Part shown: positions 49,340 to 60,433 of the stretch, in pieces
How positions within the stretch are numbered: position 1 is the first letter of the stretch
Layout of the letters: every line of letters begins with the position of its first letter
From: Brachycybe producta
Taxonomy: Eukaryota; Arthropoda; Diplopoda; Playtdesmida; Andrognathidae
DNA: 64,000 bases
Reading direction: 5' to 3'
Assembly (NCBI GenBank): GCA_036925085.1
Contig: JAUPFP010000027.1
Location: forward strand, 3,089,501-3,153,500
Position numbers and translations under genes: made by a program
The notes under the pieces: model-generated
The model's input: only the letters and a program-made list of their open reading frames with translations
What the model was told of the DNA's origin: nothing
Databases searched by the model: none

Positions 49340-51258
49340 ATGAGGAGGATATTCTACTATTTATTCATATTTATTATTATGGGATGTCTTTTGGACATTG
49401 GAGAACAGACTGTGCCACACCATTCACACCATGGCACAGATGGTAAGTATCAATATCATAACAAATTATCAAGGTTCGATTACACTAGACTTTTTTTTTG
49501 TATATTTATTATTATAATACAGACAAATTTACAGAAAATATTTTAATTAATTTTTAACTTAATTTTGTCTACTATGTAATTAAGATGAGTTTTGTGGTTA
49601 GGAACCACTTAGCCTCTATGTACAGATTGCTCGTGCCTTATTGCGCACCTAGATAACAATTTCAAAGCTTTAGCTTGGAGGTTAGCAACTCCTTATAAAA
49701 AAAAATATTCCGAGTTTGTAACGAGTCAATAAAAAAAAAGTCTAAAAAATTGTCTAAAAAGTCGACAGTGTAAACATAGCAAAACAAGAAGAAACTGATC
49801 ATAACTGACTGGAATAATATACAAGTATTCTGGTTCTGATGGCGTTTAATTTCTATCAATTTCACTTCATTTAAACATTTTTCTTGAGTGATGATGATGA
49901 TCATTAGACCTGATAATTGGAGATTTTGGTTAAAAGAAAAAAGAAATGGAAACGAATTTTTGAAATCGACATTCCAAGAAAGACAGAACAGGACTTTTTA
50001 TTACGTTTACTGAAGCGTAAAGGAAGAATTTTAAACTAGACTACAATTGTACGCAAAATCTAAGATTTTCTTTAAAGCTAACTGTTAAAAAGATAATCAT
50101 GTCTAGTGCTAAACTTATCAATTTTTATAATGAAAAAACCTCACGTCGTCAAAAGTTCATTAAGTTGACTGTCGCACAGTTAACACACTACAAAAAAAAA
50201 TTAACTGCAGTTAAAAAGTTAACCACAGTCTATTTTTCTATTGGAAACAAAAGTGGTTATATTACCTGTGGTTAAATTTCTACAAAATTGGAATTTAATA
50301 ACTGCATTCACACAAATTGGTTAACGACATTATTGAATGGTTAAATATGTCACTTCCTGTGTTCAAACCAAATTTAATTTACAAACCATATGGTGGATAG
50401 TGAAAGCACTTAATTTTTGACTGAAATGAGTGAAAATTTCACAAAATGCACAAATGTTTAACAGGAAGTGACAGAAACTCATTTAACCACAGTTAACAAC
50501 ACACTTCTCGCTTGTGTCTTTATGGGTTAACTTAACTGCAGTTAATTTTTGTAGTGAAACTAGGTATAAGTAGTGATCAGAATACAAAATCGAAAAAAAA
50601 AAAAAAAGCATTTTAAAGGAGCGTTTGCACTCGAACTTGACCTTGAAAACAAAAACTTCAAATTACAGACGCAAAAACTGAAGTATTTGTTGTCAAGGCC
50701 ATGTTTCCGACTTACGCGTCTGGGTGGAAACAAAGCTTACTGTATAGATTTATAAATTACAATTATGTAACTGTTTTAATTTAAATAGTTAAGAAATAGT
50801 ATATGTTATTAAGGTACAAATGAAAGTGTCCAATGTAAGCTTATTTCCTCACAGTACAATAATTGTATTTTACTTGTGCTGACTGCTGTAATTATGTTCT
50901 GGTCAAGTTTACGTGGCTCACGACTTGTACCATAACGACTGATTAGTGACGTCAAATAATGAATGAATGAATTTCGAATGGTGAGTTGAACGTAATCCAC
51001 CAACAAAAATGCATCAAAATGCTGCACCCCTCTCAAAAAACGTCACTTCCTTTTTTTTTTTTTGTATCTTTTTCCGTAAAATGATTCAGAGGGTGTAGTT
51101 GGCCAGAGCAAATATTATATATTGTATATAATATAATAAAATCAACAAAGTTAAGTTAGGGGTCACAATTTATATTAGAATATATATCTAAAAAGTGTAG
51201 AACGTTTTGAAAAGTGTTTATTATTGCAAGTGAGTTCATCATGATGAAGGTCATTGCC

Positions 51259-51292
<34 letters not shown>

Positions 51293-54200
51293 CAGACTCC
51301 ATCTTAGAATAAGAAGAAGAAGAAAGAACAAAAATTGAAAAAAATCGTATTTAGTAAAAATGAATTTTCTAAAAAAACAAGAGGGTGGATTTAACCCACA
51401 TTAATTAAACCTAACTTCTTGAAATATTCTTATGGTGCCACACACACACACACACACACACACATACAGATAAGCAAAAAACAAAACAAAGAAGAACTTA
51501 TCACCTTTATTATTACCGGTATTTGTAACACAATGAAATGAATGAATCACTCACTACTTAAAGTAACTTCAGTTTTTATCTACAGGTTAAATCTACTCCA
51601 CATCTAATAGGTTAAATGCGTTTAATTATTAAACACAGTCCTTTTAAATAAAGACTTCGAAACATACATTGAACTTAGTTAATGTGATTTTCAATTGTAA
51701 TTGCCTATCGAACTAGTTAGAAGATGTCGTTCCAACTTGTTGCAAACAAAGTTTAGTTTGAAAGATATTAACATTAAAATACCCTGCTACCCTTCTACTT
51801 TCTAAAACGCTTTGCATTTTTGCTCTTGATAAGCTAGAATAATCAAGAGCTTTCGGCTGTTGATAAACCATCTTAACTGGACTCTTTATATAATCAAGTG
51901 TAGGCTAGGTAGATATTAGGTGGAGAGTATGCCAGTTGTGTTTGTTTGCCCTGACCCGGTGTGTCATTATTATTATTTCATTGACCAATGTCCACTTTGT
52001 GTCCACCCATGCATTTTCCTTTTGGAAAATATCTCTTTACTAACTTCATACTTTGTAATTTATAGACTAAACTTGTGTCTCCAAACTTCTTTTGATGAAA
52101 CGGTCGAGTCATTCATTCGGAAGATATTTCCGGGTTAACAACATAAAAGACACCTGTATCATAATAATAATAATAATAATAATAATAAAATTATGATGTT
52201 GCATTTGTGTGTCTATATGTTGGACTCATCCATCTTTTTCTTCTTTCCTTGTTCTCTTGGCCTGTTTTTTACATTTTCATTTGACCTCAACAGAAATTAC
52301 AAACAATGAAGAGAGAAAAAACGCTGAAAAATTTCTTCTCCTTTATTCAGTATGTAGGAGTTGTTCAAAAATGTTAATTGGTTCTTTGCCGAGTTTTAAC
52401 AATTGTTGTTGGATATGTTTTTTGTGAATTTAGGTGAATCAAACAACAACAACAACCACCACCAACAACTTTTAGTAAATTTCTCAAAACTGATGACCAA
52501 TTGTCGACCATTTTGTAAGGTCTTCAGGTTTCTATGCCAAAACGTGATCAAAATTTTTTGGTTAAATCTTTATACAAACATTTAGATTGAACCATCCTAC
52601 AATGATTTTTTAAAACTGGTACGGTTTGTATTTTTTCCCGTTAAATTATTCCCTCCCTGTTTTTAAAGGTGTGGTGCCCTAAGAAGATGACTGGGACAAA
52701 AATCCTATTCAAATAGCATACAGAGATAATAATTATCATGAGATAATTTGCATGCACAAATTAGGCTACACTTTTTAACATTATTTCGGGTCGGAAATTG
52801 GAAATAAGAACAGCTTCGAACTACGTTCACATAACTTTTATTTCCAATGGATTTCAATAATTTTTGGAAAGTTAATCAAATTTCTAAAAGGGACATGCAC
52901 AGACAATGATAAATATTTTCAGGCATGTACTGGCTACAGAATCCTAGGACTGCAAAATCCGGCACGAAAACCTTCTTTCAATATTTTTTTTTCTAATTGC
53001 GAGCGTAGCGATTGCTTCATGCATGTTGACCTACCCTTAAAGAGGCTCCAGTCTAGCTACCTTACTAGTTTTTAAGACACTTTCAATTTCTCCTTAGCGT
53101 TCCGCTTCTAAATGTCGGAGAAGTAAAATGTTGCGATACTTCTTGACATTGTTCTTTTTTTGTTAAAAACATCTGCTTATTTGCATTTCTTTATTCCGCA
53201 ATAAAATCCTTTTGTTTAGTAAAAGAAAAGAAAAAAAGACATGAGAATTGCGTATATCATATTACAATTCAAGTTCTTAAGTCATTGTACTTCTTTGTCC
53301 AGTGATGTCATGAATAATAATAATAACTAAAATGAAAATACATTTTAGGCCTATAGACATATCCAATATGACAATGTCACAAGATAAATGAATTTGTTTT
53401 CTATTACTTTGAATATCTTTTTTATTTTCTGATTATATTTTGAGAACTGGATTCGATTTCGATTAGGCCATTGTGAATTTCTGACCAGATTTTGTTAACT
53501 AATTGTACAAACATCATTGCTTGTACGCAAATAATGAGTCTTCGTCTGTCCTAACTTCCTAAACAATGCAAGCATGCATGTGTAAGTATTTGCATAGGCT
53601 TACGTGGTATTCAAACAATGGATTAGAAGCATTGTCATTCCCCTGTAGATGGATCAATGGGGTAAAAGGTGGCCTGCATTGAAATGCACCATCAAACCTC
53701 CATGAAAGATTAAAAAGCTTGTTAGGCCACATTTCAAGTGGAGAGAGAGAGAGGGGGGGACATGAGGGAACACCTTCCAAAAAAAAAAGTACACAAGACA
53801 CGGAATACACATTCTATCGTTCAATGCAACCTTTTTTCGCATGGTAGAATTCACATTATGATAGTACTTTCTACGAAAGTACCACAAATAATGCTTAATT
53901 AATTATTCGGCTCATTACAGAAAATGACAAACGAGAGGCCACTTGACATTGTCATGCACGACTGCACTTAATACTTCATGAAATACCACCATTATAACAT
54001 TTTAAATTGCTTTTTTTGTACTTTTTTTTACAAGATTGTCTGAAATGCAAACTATTGATTTACACCAACAATTTGTGTATTTTTTTTTTACAGAACGAGC
54101 CTTTCGTATTAAACCTCGAGTGTGTACCGACCGACACAATGTTCAAGGAATCTGCATGTTCCAGTGGGAATGCCGACAACGCAAAGGAAATATGCTGGCC

Positions 54201-57200
54201 ACATGCTTGGATCGTTTCCTATTTGGAACATGTTGCGAACTTCCAAAAACAAATTCATCTGTTAGTGTATCGTTGCAGCATGACGACAGTAATAATAACA
54301 CGGACAACGGAAGTGTTACCGTTAATAATATCACTGAACAAGAACCGTTACCAAGTAGTACTACCATTACTAGTACCGGTACTATTACTACTAGTAGTAA
54401 CTTGCCAAGTGTGACTGCAACATCTATTTCGCTCTCTACGCCGGACGTAGAGAAAATCTTTCATCATTTTTTAGGAAGTGTTTTATCTAATTATTCGAAT
54501 TCGCGTAACGAATCGGTAACTGATGAAGAGTCTACCTCTCAGACGTTCTTCAACGAGACAACTCCATTTACATTGTCTGAAACATATTCGGACGAAACGG
54601 CGCCACCTTCAACGTCGACATTATCCGAAACTACGGCATTTGTTACGGAAACGTATGTCGAGACAACCGACCAGTTTGACGATGGAATAAACGATTACGA
54701 AGTCGATAGAAGTACTCGAGAACCGGAGACGACAATTAACATAAATAACGAAAATGAAATATGGATAACGAAGAACGCGAGTTCCACTTTACCCATCGTG
54801 CTTGTCGATACAACGACAAGCAGTATTTTAATTGTAGAGACACAAGAGTCCTTCAACGAATCTCACGATCAAGGGATCGAAGATGAAACAATAATTGCTA
54901 ATGATGAATATTACGATACAGACACTGAATTTATAAGTTTCGTTGAAACCGTGCCGACAACTATTACCACCACCTCAACCACCACCACCACTACGGAAGC
55001 TACGACGACAATAACGACGAAGGTTTTCGATTATAAAAAAGGTAAACGAATGAGGATGGCAGAAGAAAAACACGTTGAAAAATTTCATCCACCATATCAA
55101 ATTATTGATGGCTTAATTATATCGATTAAATAACTAGTCAATGGGATTACTTGTGATCCATTGAAAAGGTATTTGGTTTCGTAAGTACTTAATAATTTGA
55201 TAATGCAAAATAGGCTCTCGCTGAGCTAGTAACAGACATATTGGGTGCGTTCAGTTCCTAAGCACCAATCTTTTTTGCGCGCGTTGCTCGTTTGAAGCCG
55301 CTCACAATAAGCCGGAACGCATAGCTGGCATTTCAGTTGGCTCAAAATGGAAAGCCTTTTATATTGAAAATGACGGAGAAGCTGTTGTCTTCATCGCGCA
55401 ATGCGATCGACGAACTCATCGAGCAGCTTCATTTTGAGCGATTTTATTTGGCATTCAGATCCTAAGCATGTGAAATTTCTAAAGCAGTTTTCAAAAGTGC
55501 TTAGGAACTGAACGTGGTGCCATTGACTGCGTTATAAATTTGCTTCCCATATCTATCAATCTATGATATCATTGTGGCAGATGATGATGACACACGGTTC
55601 CTGTTTTTCTCCTGGAGTTGGTGGTCTTTAGTTTATGGTCTGTTGGCCCTCCCAGCCCTCATTCAGGATTGGCTAACTGGCAGTAATGTTGTTAACGAGT
55701 GCTCTGGGGCTCTTGCATGTGAGCCCCAAACCTCGGAGACTGCTTCGGCTGATAGTTACCACTTACCAAATGAGGCATGTAAGTAAAACCGGGGCTACAC
55801 ATACCTTAACAAATGCTAACTAACAAAGTAACAATAGAAACCCGCAATGCTTCTTCTTTTCTTACTATAATTGCTAATAACCTGGTTGTTTGGATGACGA
55901 GCTATATCAAAACACGAGAACACATTTAAACATCACTAATTAGCTGACGGACATCTTTTACATGCTGAAAAAAAATCTTCGCCTCAGACGTAAATTTTCA
56001 ATTATTGTTCATTTTAGACTGTGGTGTACGTCCGTTGATTCCGAATGGTCGTATTGTAGGTGGCACAAACAGTCGCTTTGGAGAATGGCCGTGGCAGGTG
56101 AGAATACTCTCCCACTCCCCCTTCCCCTCCCCTCCATTTGCATTCCAACTTGATGTATTTCAACAAAGTGGAACAGCTAAGGTCAAAGCATCTCAAATAT
56201 GAACTTTGTTAACTAAATACATGTCTATAATTATCTTAAGTTGATATTTTATAAAATGTACGATGAGTTGCTTTCATCATAATATACTGTAGATGCAGGT
56301 CATCATTAAATTACAATTACAGTAGGTTCACGTTTAATTTTCTACCTGATGCTTATTAAATTGTAGGTTTTGATTAAAGAAGCAACCTGGTTGGGGTTAT
56401 TCGTCAAGAACAAATGTGGAGGAGTCCTTCTCAATCAACGTTACGTTGTCACTGCCGCGCATTGTCAACCTGGGTAAGGAGGACTGAGATAATATTTTAG
56501 CCGTACGTTAGATTAACTGAGTTTCGAACTCTTTGATTAGATCCTGTCTTTTAAGAGAGAGAGAGAAAAAAATAGTGATTTCGAAACTAGAAGGGTAGCT
56601 CAATCATTTTAAGAGTATTTTTATGTTTGATATCTTTCAAAATAAACTTTATAGACAAAAGATTTAAAAAAAAAAGATCCTCTGATTCAAGTTGGGTTAA
56701 TTTCAAATTGAACATAATAAAGTTTATTTTGAAAGATATGAACATGAAAATACTGTTTAAGAGGATTGAGCTACCCTTCTAGTTTCTAAAACACGTTCAA
56801 GTTTCTCAGAGTTCGACAGGCGTTTACACTCAAAAAGCACCTTAAGGGGGGTGGCCACAGGTTCCACACCAAAAAAAAAAAAAAAACTTTCTTTCCTTCT
56901 TTCTTCCATTGTCAATTTCAAAAAAGTGGAAGTTTTTTTTCTGTTTCGGAACCCTTTTGAATTCAATTCTTCATCAATTTAAACACAGAACACAATATAG
57001 CATTGTTCTTGTTTATGAATTCAATGGAATATATCAAATGTGATGCCTTTTTTTTAAATTCAAGAAGACAGAAAACCATTTGTAGCAGTTCTATTGAAAT
57101 TTCGAAAATTGAAGTCGCAAGTTCCCCAAGTGGTTGCAATGTATTTTTTTTATGGAAAATCTCAAAGTGGTCCGTTTTGGCGACAACCCGACTTCATTTT

Positions 57201-58473
57201 GCAATCAAAATGTGGACAAAAAGAGGTTTGTGCGTTCCAATGTGATTTATTGTAAATTAATTTTTCCCATCAGATTTCTGGCTTCGTTGTTGGTAATCTT
57301 TGGAGATAACGATCTGAGTGTGTCGGACGAAGAGATGAAACCGTTGCAACGTAATGTTCGAAGAGTTATCGTCCACCGGAAGTACAATGCATTGACGTTC
57401 GACAACGATCTGGCCCTTTTGGAACTAGAGAGACCGGTCGATTACCATCCTCACATCGTACCCATCTGTATGCCACCGGATGACGAAGACTTCATCGGTC
57501 GAACTGCTGTGGTCAGCGGTTGGGGACGGATCAAGCACGGTAACCCTACAATGGCCGGTTTTGCTTGATATTCTCATTTGCTTTTCCGGTGTTGAAGTGG
57601 TTGTCATTTTTACCTTAAAAATAAAGGTGGTCGACTGCCAACTAATTTGCAATTCGTCGAAGTGCCAATAATGACGAACAGTAAATGTCAACAGATGTTT
57701 TTGTCAGCTGGTCACATTAAAGTTATTGGCAACAAATTCATTTGCGCCGGATATCAAGCAGGTGGAAAAGATTCTTGTGAGGTAATTTAACTAATCTCGT
57801 CTCCAGGTGGCAAAAAGAATTTGCCAAAACTAATGAATTTGCTTTAAATTACCTTTTAATTACTTTTTCAAATTACTTTTGTTTGTTTTTTATTAATTAT
57901 TATCAAACTATTCTTAAGATGGGTTTTATAAACAAAGCTGATTTTCAAACTCTTGATTATTCTGTCTTATTAGGAGAAAGCATAATTAAGAGAACCTGAA
58001 AGTATTTTAGAAACTAGAATTGTAGCTTCAAACACTTTCATGTTTCACTTTCATCTTTCAAAATAAACTTTTTATAGACAAAAATTAACAAAATATCGTC
58101 TTTATACAAAAGGAGCTCTTCGTTTTGAAAGATAACAAACTTGAAAATAATTTTAAGTGATTATTGAATTTACCCTTCTAGTTTTAAAATAGATTCAAGT
58201 TTCTTTTTATTTTGCACCTGAAACCACCTTAATTTGAGTTAATTATTAAGAGCGCTATTGTCTGCATTCAGTTTCAAGTTTCTAAAGTAATTGTTTTGTT
58301 TTAAAAAAAAGGGTGATTCTGGTGGACCTTTGGTGTTACAAGGAGAAGATGGACGTTGGGTCCTCGGTGGAACCGTTTCTCATGGAATCAAATGCGCTTA
58401 TCCCAACTTACCAGGTGTTTATATCAAAATATCAGCTTATAAAAGTTGGATAGAAAAGATTATCAATAGCTGA
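49340..58473 (+). CDS. flz: Protease D: filzig-like clip-type serine protease with long mucin-like linker
   Basis: Seven exons (49340-49442, 54094-55041, 56018-56097, 56367-56473, 57274-57539, 57627-57781, 58312-58473), phases 1,1,0,2,1,0, give 606 residues. A signal peptide (about 1-20) and a His-rich patch precede the clip-like knot at 45-82 (Cys 45, 55, 61, 72, 81, 82). Residues about 85-350 are a Ser/Thr/Glu-rich linker with Thr repeats and several N-glycosylation sequons. Activation is at R362|IVGG. The triad is His409, Asp458 (DNDLALL) and Ser556; Asp550 in DSCE predicts trypsin-like specificity. Trp215 is His (VSHGIKC). [24 protein letters not shown] and [10 protein letters not shown] match my memory of Filzig, a secreted fly protease that shapes apical matrix and cuticle. 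Intron 1 spans 4.65 kb. A splice acceptor lies 11 nt before the ATG. Two foldback MITEs sit in introns 4 and 6. An optional exon may exist at 55581-55778. Confidence 0.93.
50186..50556. mobile_element. CACTA-like non-autonomous element
   Basis: The element starts CACTACAAAAAAAAATTAAC and ends GTTAATTTTTGTAGTG. The ends are inverse and carry the CACTA signature. Inverse TTAACTGCAGTTAA, TTAACCACAG and CACTTCCTGT / ACAGGAAGTG blocks lie inside. Flanking triplets are ACA and AAA, so a 3-bp duplication is not exact. There is no open frame. Confidence 0.7.
51261..51291. repeat. (CAGA)n microsatellite
   Basis: Seven CAGA units in filzig intron 1. Confidence 0.9.
51740..51870. mobile_element. Foldback MITE right-arm fragment
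   Basis: AAGTTTAGTTTGAAAGATATTAACATTAAAATACCC...GCTACCCTTCTACTTTCTAAAACGCTTTGC...AGCTAGAATAATCAAGAGC matches the right half only. Confidence 0.55.
55253..55521. mobile_element. MITE with GTTCAGTTCCTAAGCAC ends, intron 2 of filzig
   Basis: GGGTGCGTTCAGTTCCTAAGCAC at the left and GTGCTTAGGAACTGAACGTGGTGCC at the right are inverse over 17 exact bases plus a looser outer part. The 269-bp interior is richer in GC and CpG than its surroundings (GCGCGCGTTGCTCG, ATCGCGCAATGCGATCGACG) and partly self-complementary. No other copy was noticed. Confidence 0.65.
55581..55778 (+). other. Possible cassette exon in filzig (phase 1-1, 198 nt)
   Basis: Between exons 2 and 3, a TTGTGGCAG acceptor and a strong CAT|GTAAGT donor enclose an open frame of exactly 66 codons that keeps filzig's phase 1 on both sides. 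Included, it would add a tryptophan-rich hydrophobic segment ([20 protein letters not shown]) and then a Ser/Glu-rich part with two Cys just before the protease linker Cys. I recognise no such domain in the family, and no paralogue has an equivalent. It could be an alternative exon making a membrane-linked form, or chance. Confidence 0.3.
56575..56850. mobile_element. Foldback MITE, best-preserved arms, intron 4 of filzig
   Basis: GAAACTAGAAGGGTAGCTCAATCATTTTAAGAGTATTTTTATG and TTTAAGAGGATTGAGCTACCCTTCTAGTTTC pair, as do CTTTCAAAATAAACTTTATAG and AAAGTTTATTTTGAAAGATAT. The outer right end GGCGTTTACACTCAAAAAGCACCTTAA is intact. This is a good consensus template. Confidence 0.8.
57055..57245. 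mobile_element. ACCACTTTTGGTGGTC-type palindromic element, degraded, intron 4 of filzig
   Basis: GAAGTCGCAAGTTCCCCAAGTGGTTGCAATGTATTTTTTTTATGGAAAATCTCAAAGTGGTCCGTTTTGGCGACAACCCGACTTCATTTTGCAATC is a diverged internal part that shares ATGTATT...TATGGAAA...CAAAGTG with the copy at 5425-5460. The end TTTGTGCGTTCCAATGTG resembles the CACACGAACC end. It stops about 30 bp before exon 5. Confidence 0.5.
57940..58240. mobile_element. Foldback MITE, intron 6 of filzig
   Basis: The left arm is CAAACTCTTGATTATTCTGTCTTATTAGGAG...GTATTTTAGAAACTAGAATTGTAGC. The right arm is TTTTAAGTGATTATTGAATTTACCCTTCTAGTTTTAAAATAGATTCAAG. The outer CTTGATTATTCTGTCTT defines the left end of the family. Confidence 0.7.
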
Positions 58474-58998
58474 TTTAGCGTGGAACCAGAAACATAAATA
58501 GGTGGGTCATAATTGGGGGGGGGGAGGCTCGATGTGGCCCTGACCACCACCACCACTCTTGGTTATTCAAGATTCTATTTTGTGTGTGTCAATTGGCTAA
58601 TTCATGTCCTTTAAATGTATGGCCAAAAAACATGATTCAAACCAGAGATGAGAGAAAAAAAATGGCAGCTCAATTAGTTAATCGCGTTTGAATTAGTGCT
58701 ATATGAATTTATTCCGCGTTTATAGTTGAGCATTTGTGCAATCACATCGTCACCAATCTTTGTACAGAAATCTGTAAAGATGCATGTGGTCGCTATACGC
58801 CAACTATAAACGCGGCCCTGATCTTGTTTTACATTTATTTTTATTTGTAATAATTGTGACAAAAAGTATAATTTATTATTTTTATATTTGTATTAAAATG
58901 TTGGATGAATGATTTGATAAGATATTTTTTCTTATTTCTAATCTCTAAAATGTTTATGAAACAATAACCGAATCGAAGTCGGTGCGAAAATTGGAGAG

Positions 58999-59228
58999 AG
59001 TGGTAGACTAGCGTTTGAGCATGCGCATTGCCGTCTACCATTTTATATAGGAAAGTGATTGCATATTAACGTTAGCAGCGCCATCTATTGTTTAATGTAC
59101 GCAGTTTACTGTAAAGTCGACCAATAGAAGGCGCTGCTAACGTTAATATGCAATATCTTTCCTATGTAAAAATGCTAGACGGTAATGCGCATGCTCGCAC
59201 CAAGTTAAAATGTTCAAACGCTACTCTT
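58999..59228. mobile_element. Long palindromic MITE with GCGCCATCT near the centre
   Basis: The left arm TAGCGTTTGAGCATGCGCAT, then TGCCGTCTACC, TATAGGAAAG and TTGCATATTAACGTTAGCAGCGCC, is mirrored on the right in inverse order through 59228. The right arm has a small extra block (CACCAAGTTAAAATG). Arms reach about 100 bp with few mismatches. There is no open frame. Confidence 0.8.
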
Positions 59229-59269
59229 ATTTACTTTGTTACGATCCAGTACGGTGGTAACATCAGCAA

Positions 59270-59840
59270 TATGGAGTAATGACGTCATAGCAAAGTGATG
59301 CATTGATACACATCGTTTGCTGTGACGTCATTTTGACGCCTTAGAGACCTTAGTGCAAGGCTCTCAAAGCTCTGATCTAACAAGAAATAAATACTCAACA
59401 GATGAAACAAATCAAGATAACAACAAAAAAAAAACTCACCTCCATCAAAATATGCCCTAATGTCCATCGTGTCCTCCTCACAATACAATATCGGAACGCC
59501 AATCAGCACTTTTTTTTTTTACAAACTTTCCAATAACTTCACAAGGCAACAAATCTCTTTTTTTGGCGGGAATATGTGACGTCACGAACATAATAAAAAA
59601 GCGGCGGCAAACCCACATATCACGTGATCGCAAGCCGCCAATTGGAGAGGGATTTTGCCGCTTCACGTGATCAACTTGTGATCGGAATGAAAGATGTAAG
59701 AACAAAAATAAATATGACGTCACTAGCTACTACTGACCACATGAGTTTACTAACTTCTGCGCAAACTTCAATAAGCAATAGTGACGTCACGGCAAGCAAT
59801 GCATTGAAATAAATGGCGTTAGCTGTGACGTCATTTTGAT
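59270..59840. promoter_or_regulatory. Cluster of TGACGTCA (CRE-type) palindromes and TCACGTGA boxes
   Basis: Six exact TGACGTCA octamers start at 59280, 59323, 59577, 59715, 59782 and 59826, and two TCACGTGA E-boxes at 59620 and 59663. These sequences are known binding sites of CREB/ATF and of bHLH-zip factors. The first and last pairs lie in two related ~51-bp units (TGACGTCA...TGCATTGA...GCTGTGACGTCATTTTGA), so part of the cluster comes from a duplicated repeat. Whether it works as a promoter or enhancer is inference. Confidence 0.35.
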
Positions 59841-59941
59841 GTTCAGTATTCCTTATTGCCGTTTGCGACGCACTTAGTCGCGTAATCGTAACCAGCGCTT
59901 AAAAGTCGAAAGAGGATAATTGTAACGCCGATAATGTCTAA

Positions 59942-60022
59942 AAGATGGCGGCTCTGCTGCCTGCTCTGTTGGAATTCCTGTCGAATTTTTTGACCGCGTT
60001 GTTTACACTGTCGTTTTCTTAG
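59942..60022 (+). promoter_or_regulatory. AAGATGGCGGC (YY1-type) motif with a short open frame
   Basis: AAGATGGCGGC is the classic YY1 site found just after transcription starts of housekeeping genes, where its ATG often is the start codon. Here ATG at 59945 opens 25 codons beginning MAALLPALLEFLSNF before a TAG at 60020, with no good donor inside. I list it as a possible promoter or first exon of an unseen plus-strand transcript, not as a gene. Confidence 0.25.
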
Positions 60023-60433
60023 CACTGATCGTACTTTTGTGTGTTTCCATAATAATTGGAATGTCCACCAATCAGGTATTTAAAAGTTTTCATTTGCTTT
60101 TATTATTGCCTAATGTTACCTATCATATGTGACATTCACACAAGAACATTAAGAAAACAGAAAAATATGAGAGCTAAACAATGTAAACATACTCTCAGAA
60201 TGAGTTTCTTCGCAAAAGAGCCGACGATTTCATTTTTACATTCTTTTCAGACCGATTCCTGTTTCAATTTTCTACCATGCATGCATATTTTAGTAAAAAA
60301 AAAGCTACCCGGATTTCTAGTCTCTTAATTGGTAGTCAAAACGAATTTGTAGAATTTTGCAAATATGGATCTTTTCGTGAGTGATGTGTCCCATGACATG
60401 CCAACTGGGTCTTAGTATACCACCACTGGGCAC

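Larger units (their letters stand above)
49443..54093. other. Intron 1 of the filzig-like gene (4.65 kb)
   Basis: It contains a CACTA-like MITE (50186-50556), a dispersed repeat near 50896-51110, microsatellites (CAGA)n at 51261-51291, (CA)n at 51442-51472 and (AAT)n at 52161-52188, and right-arm fragments of the foldback MITE (51740-51870 and 53060-53115). I see no coding exon with matching phase and splice sites. Confidence 0.65.

Noticed and set aside
51242..51300. Regular repeats considered as a possible CRISPR-like array
   Set aside because: It is a simple CAGA tetranucleotide run without spacers, in an animal genome.
52209..52427. Signal-peptide-like open frame in filzig intron 1
   Set aside because: The hydrophobic start is a T-rich tract resembling a pyrimidine run before an AG. 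There is no in-phase donor and no link to neighbouring exons.
59843..60025. 60-codon minus-strand Arg/Gln-rich open frame
   Set aside because: No family resemblance; it lies across the CpG-rich putative regulatory region, where chance open frames are expected.
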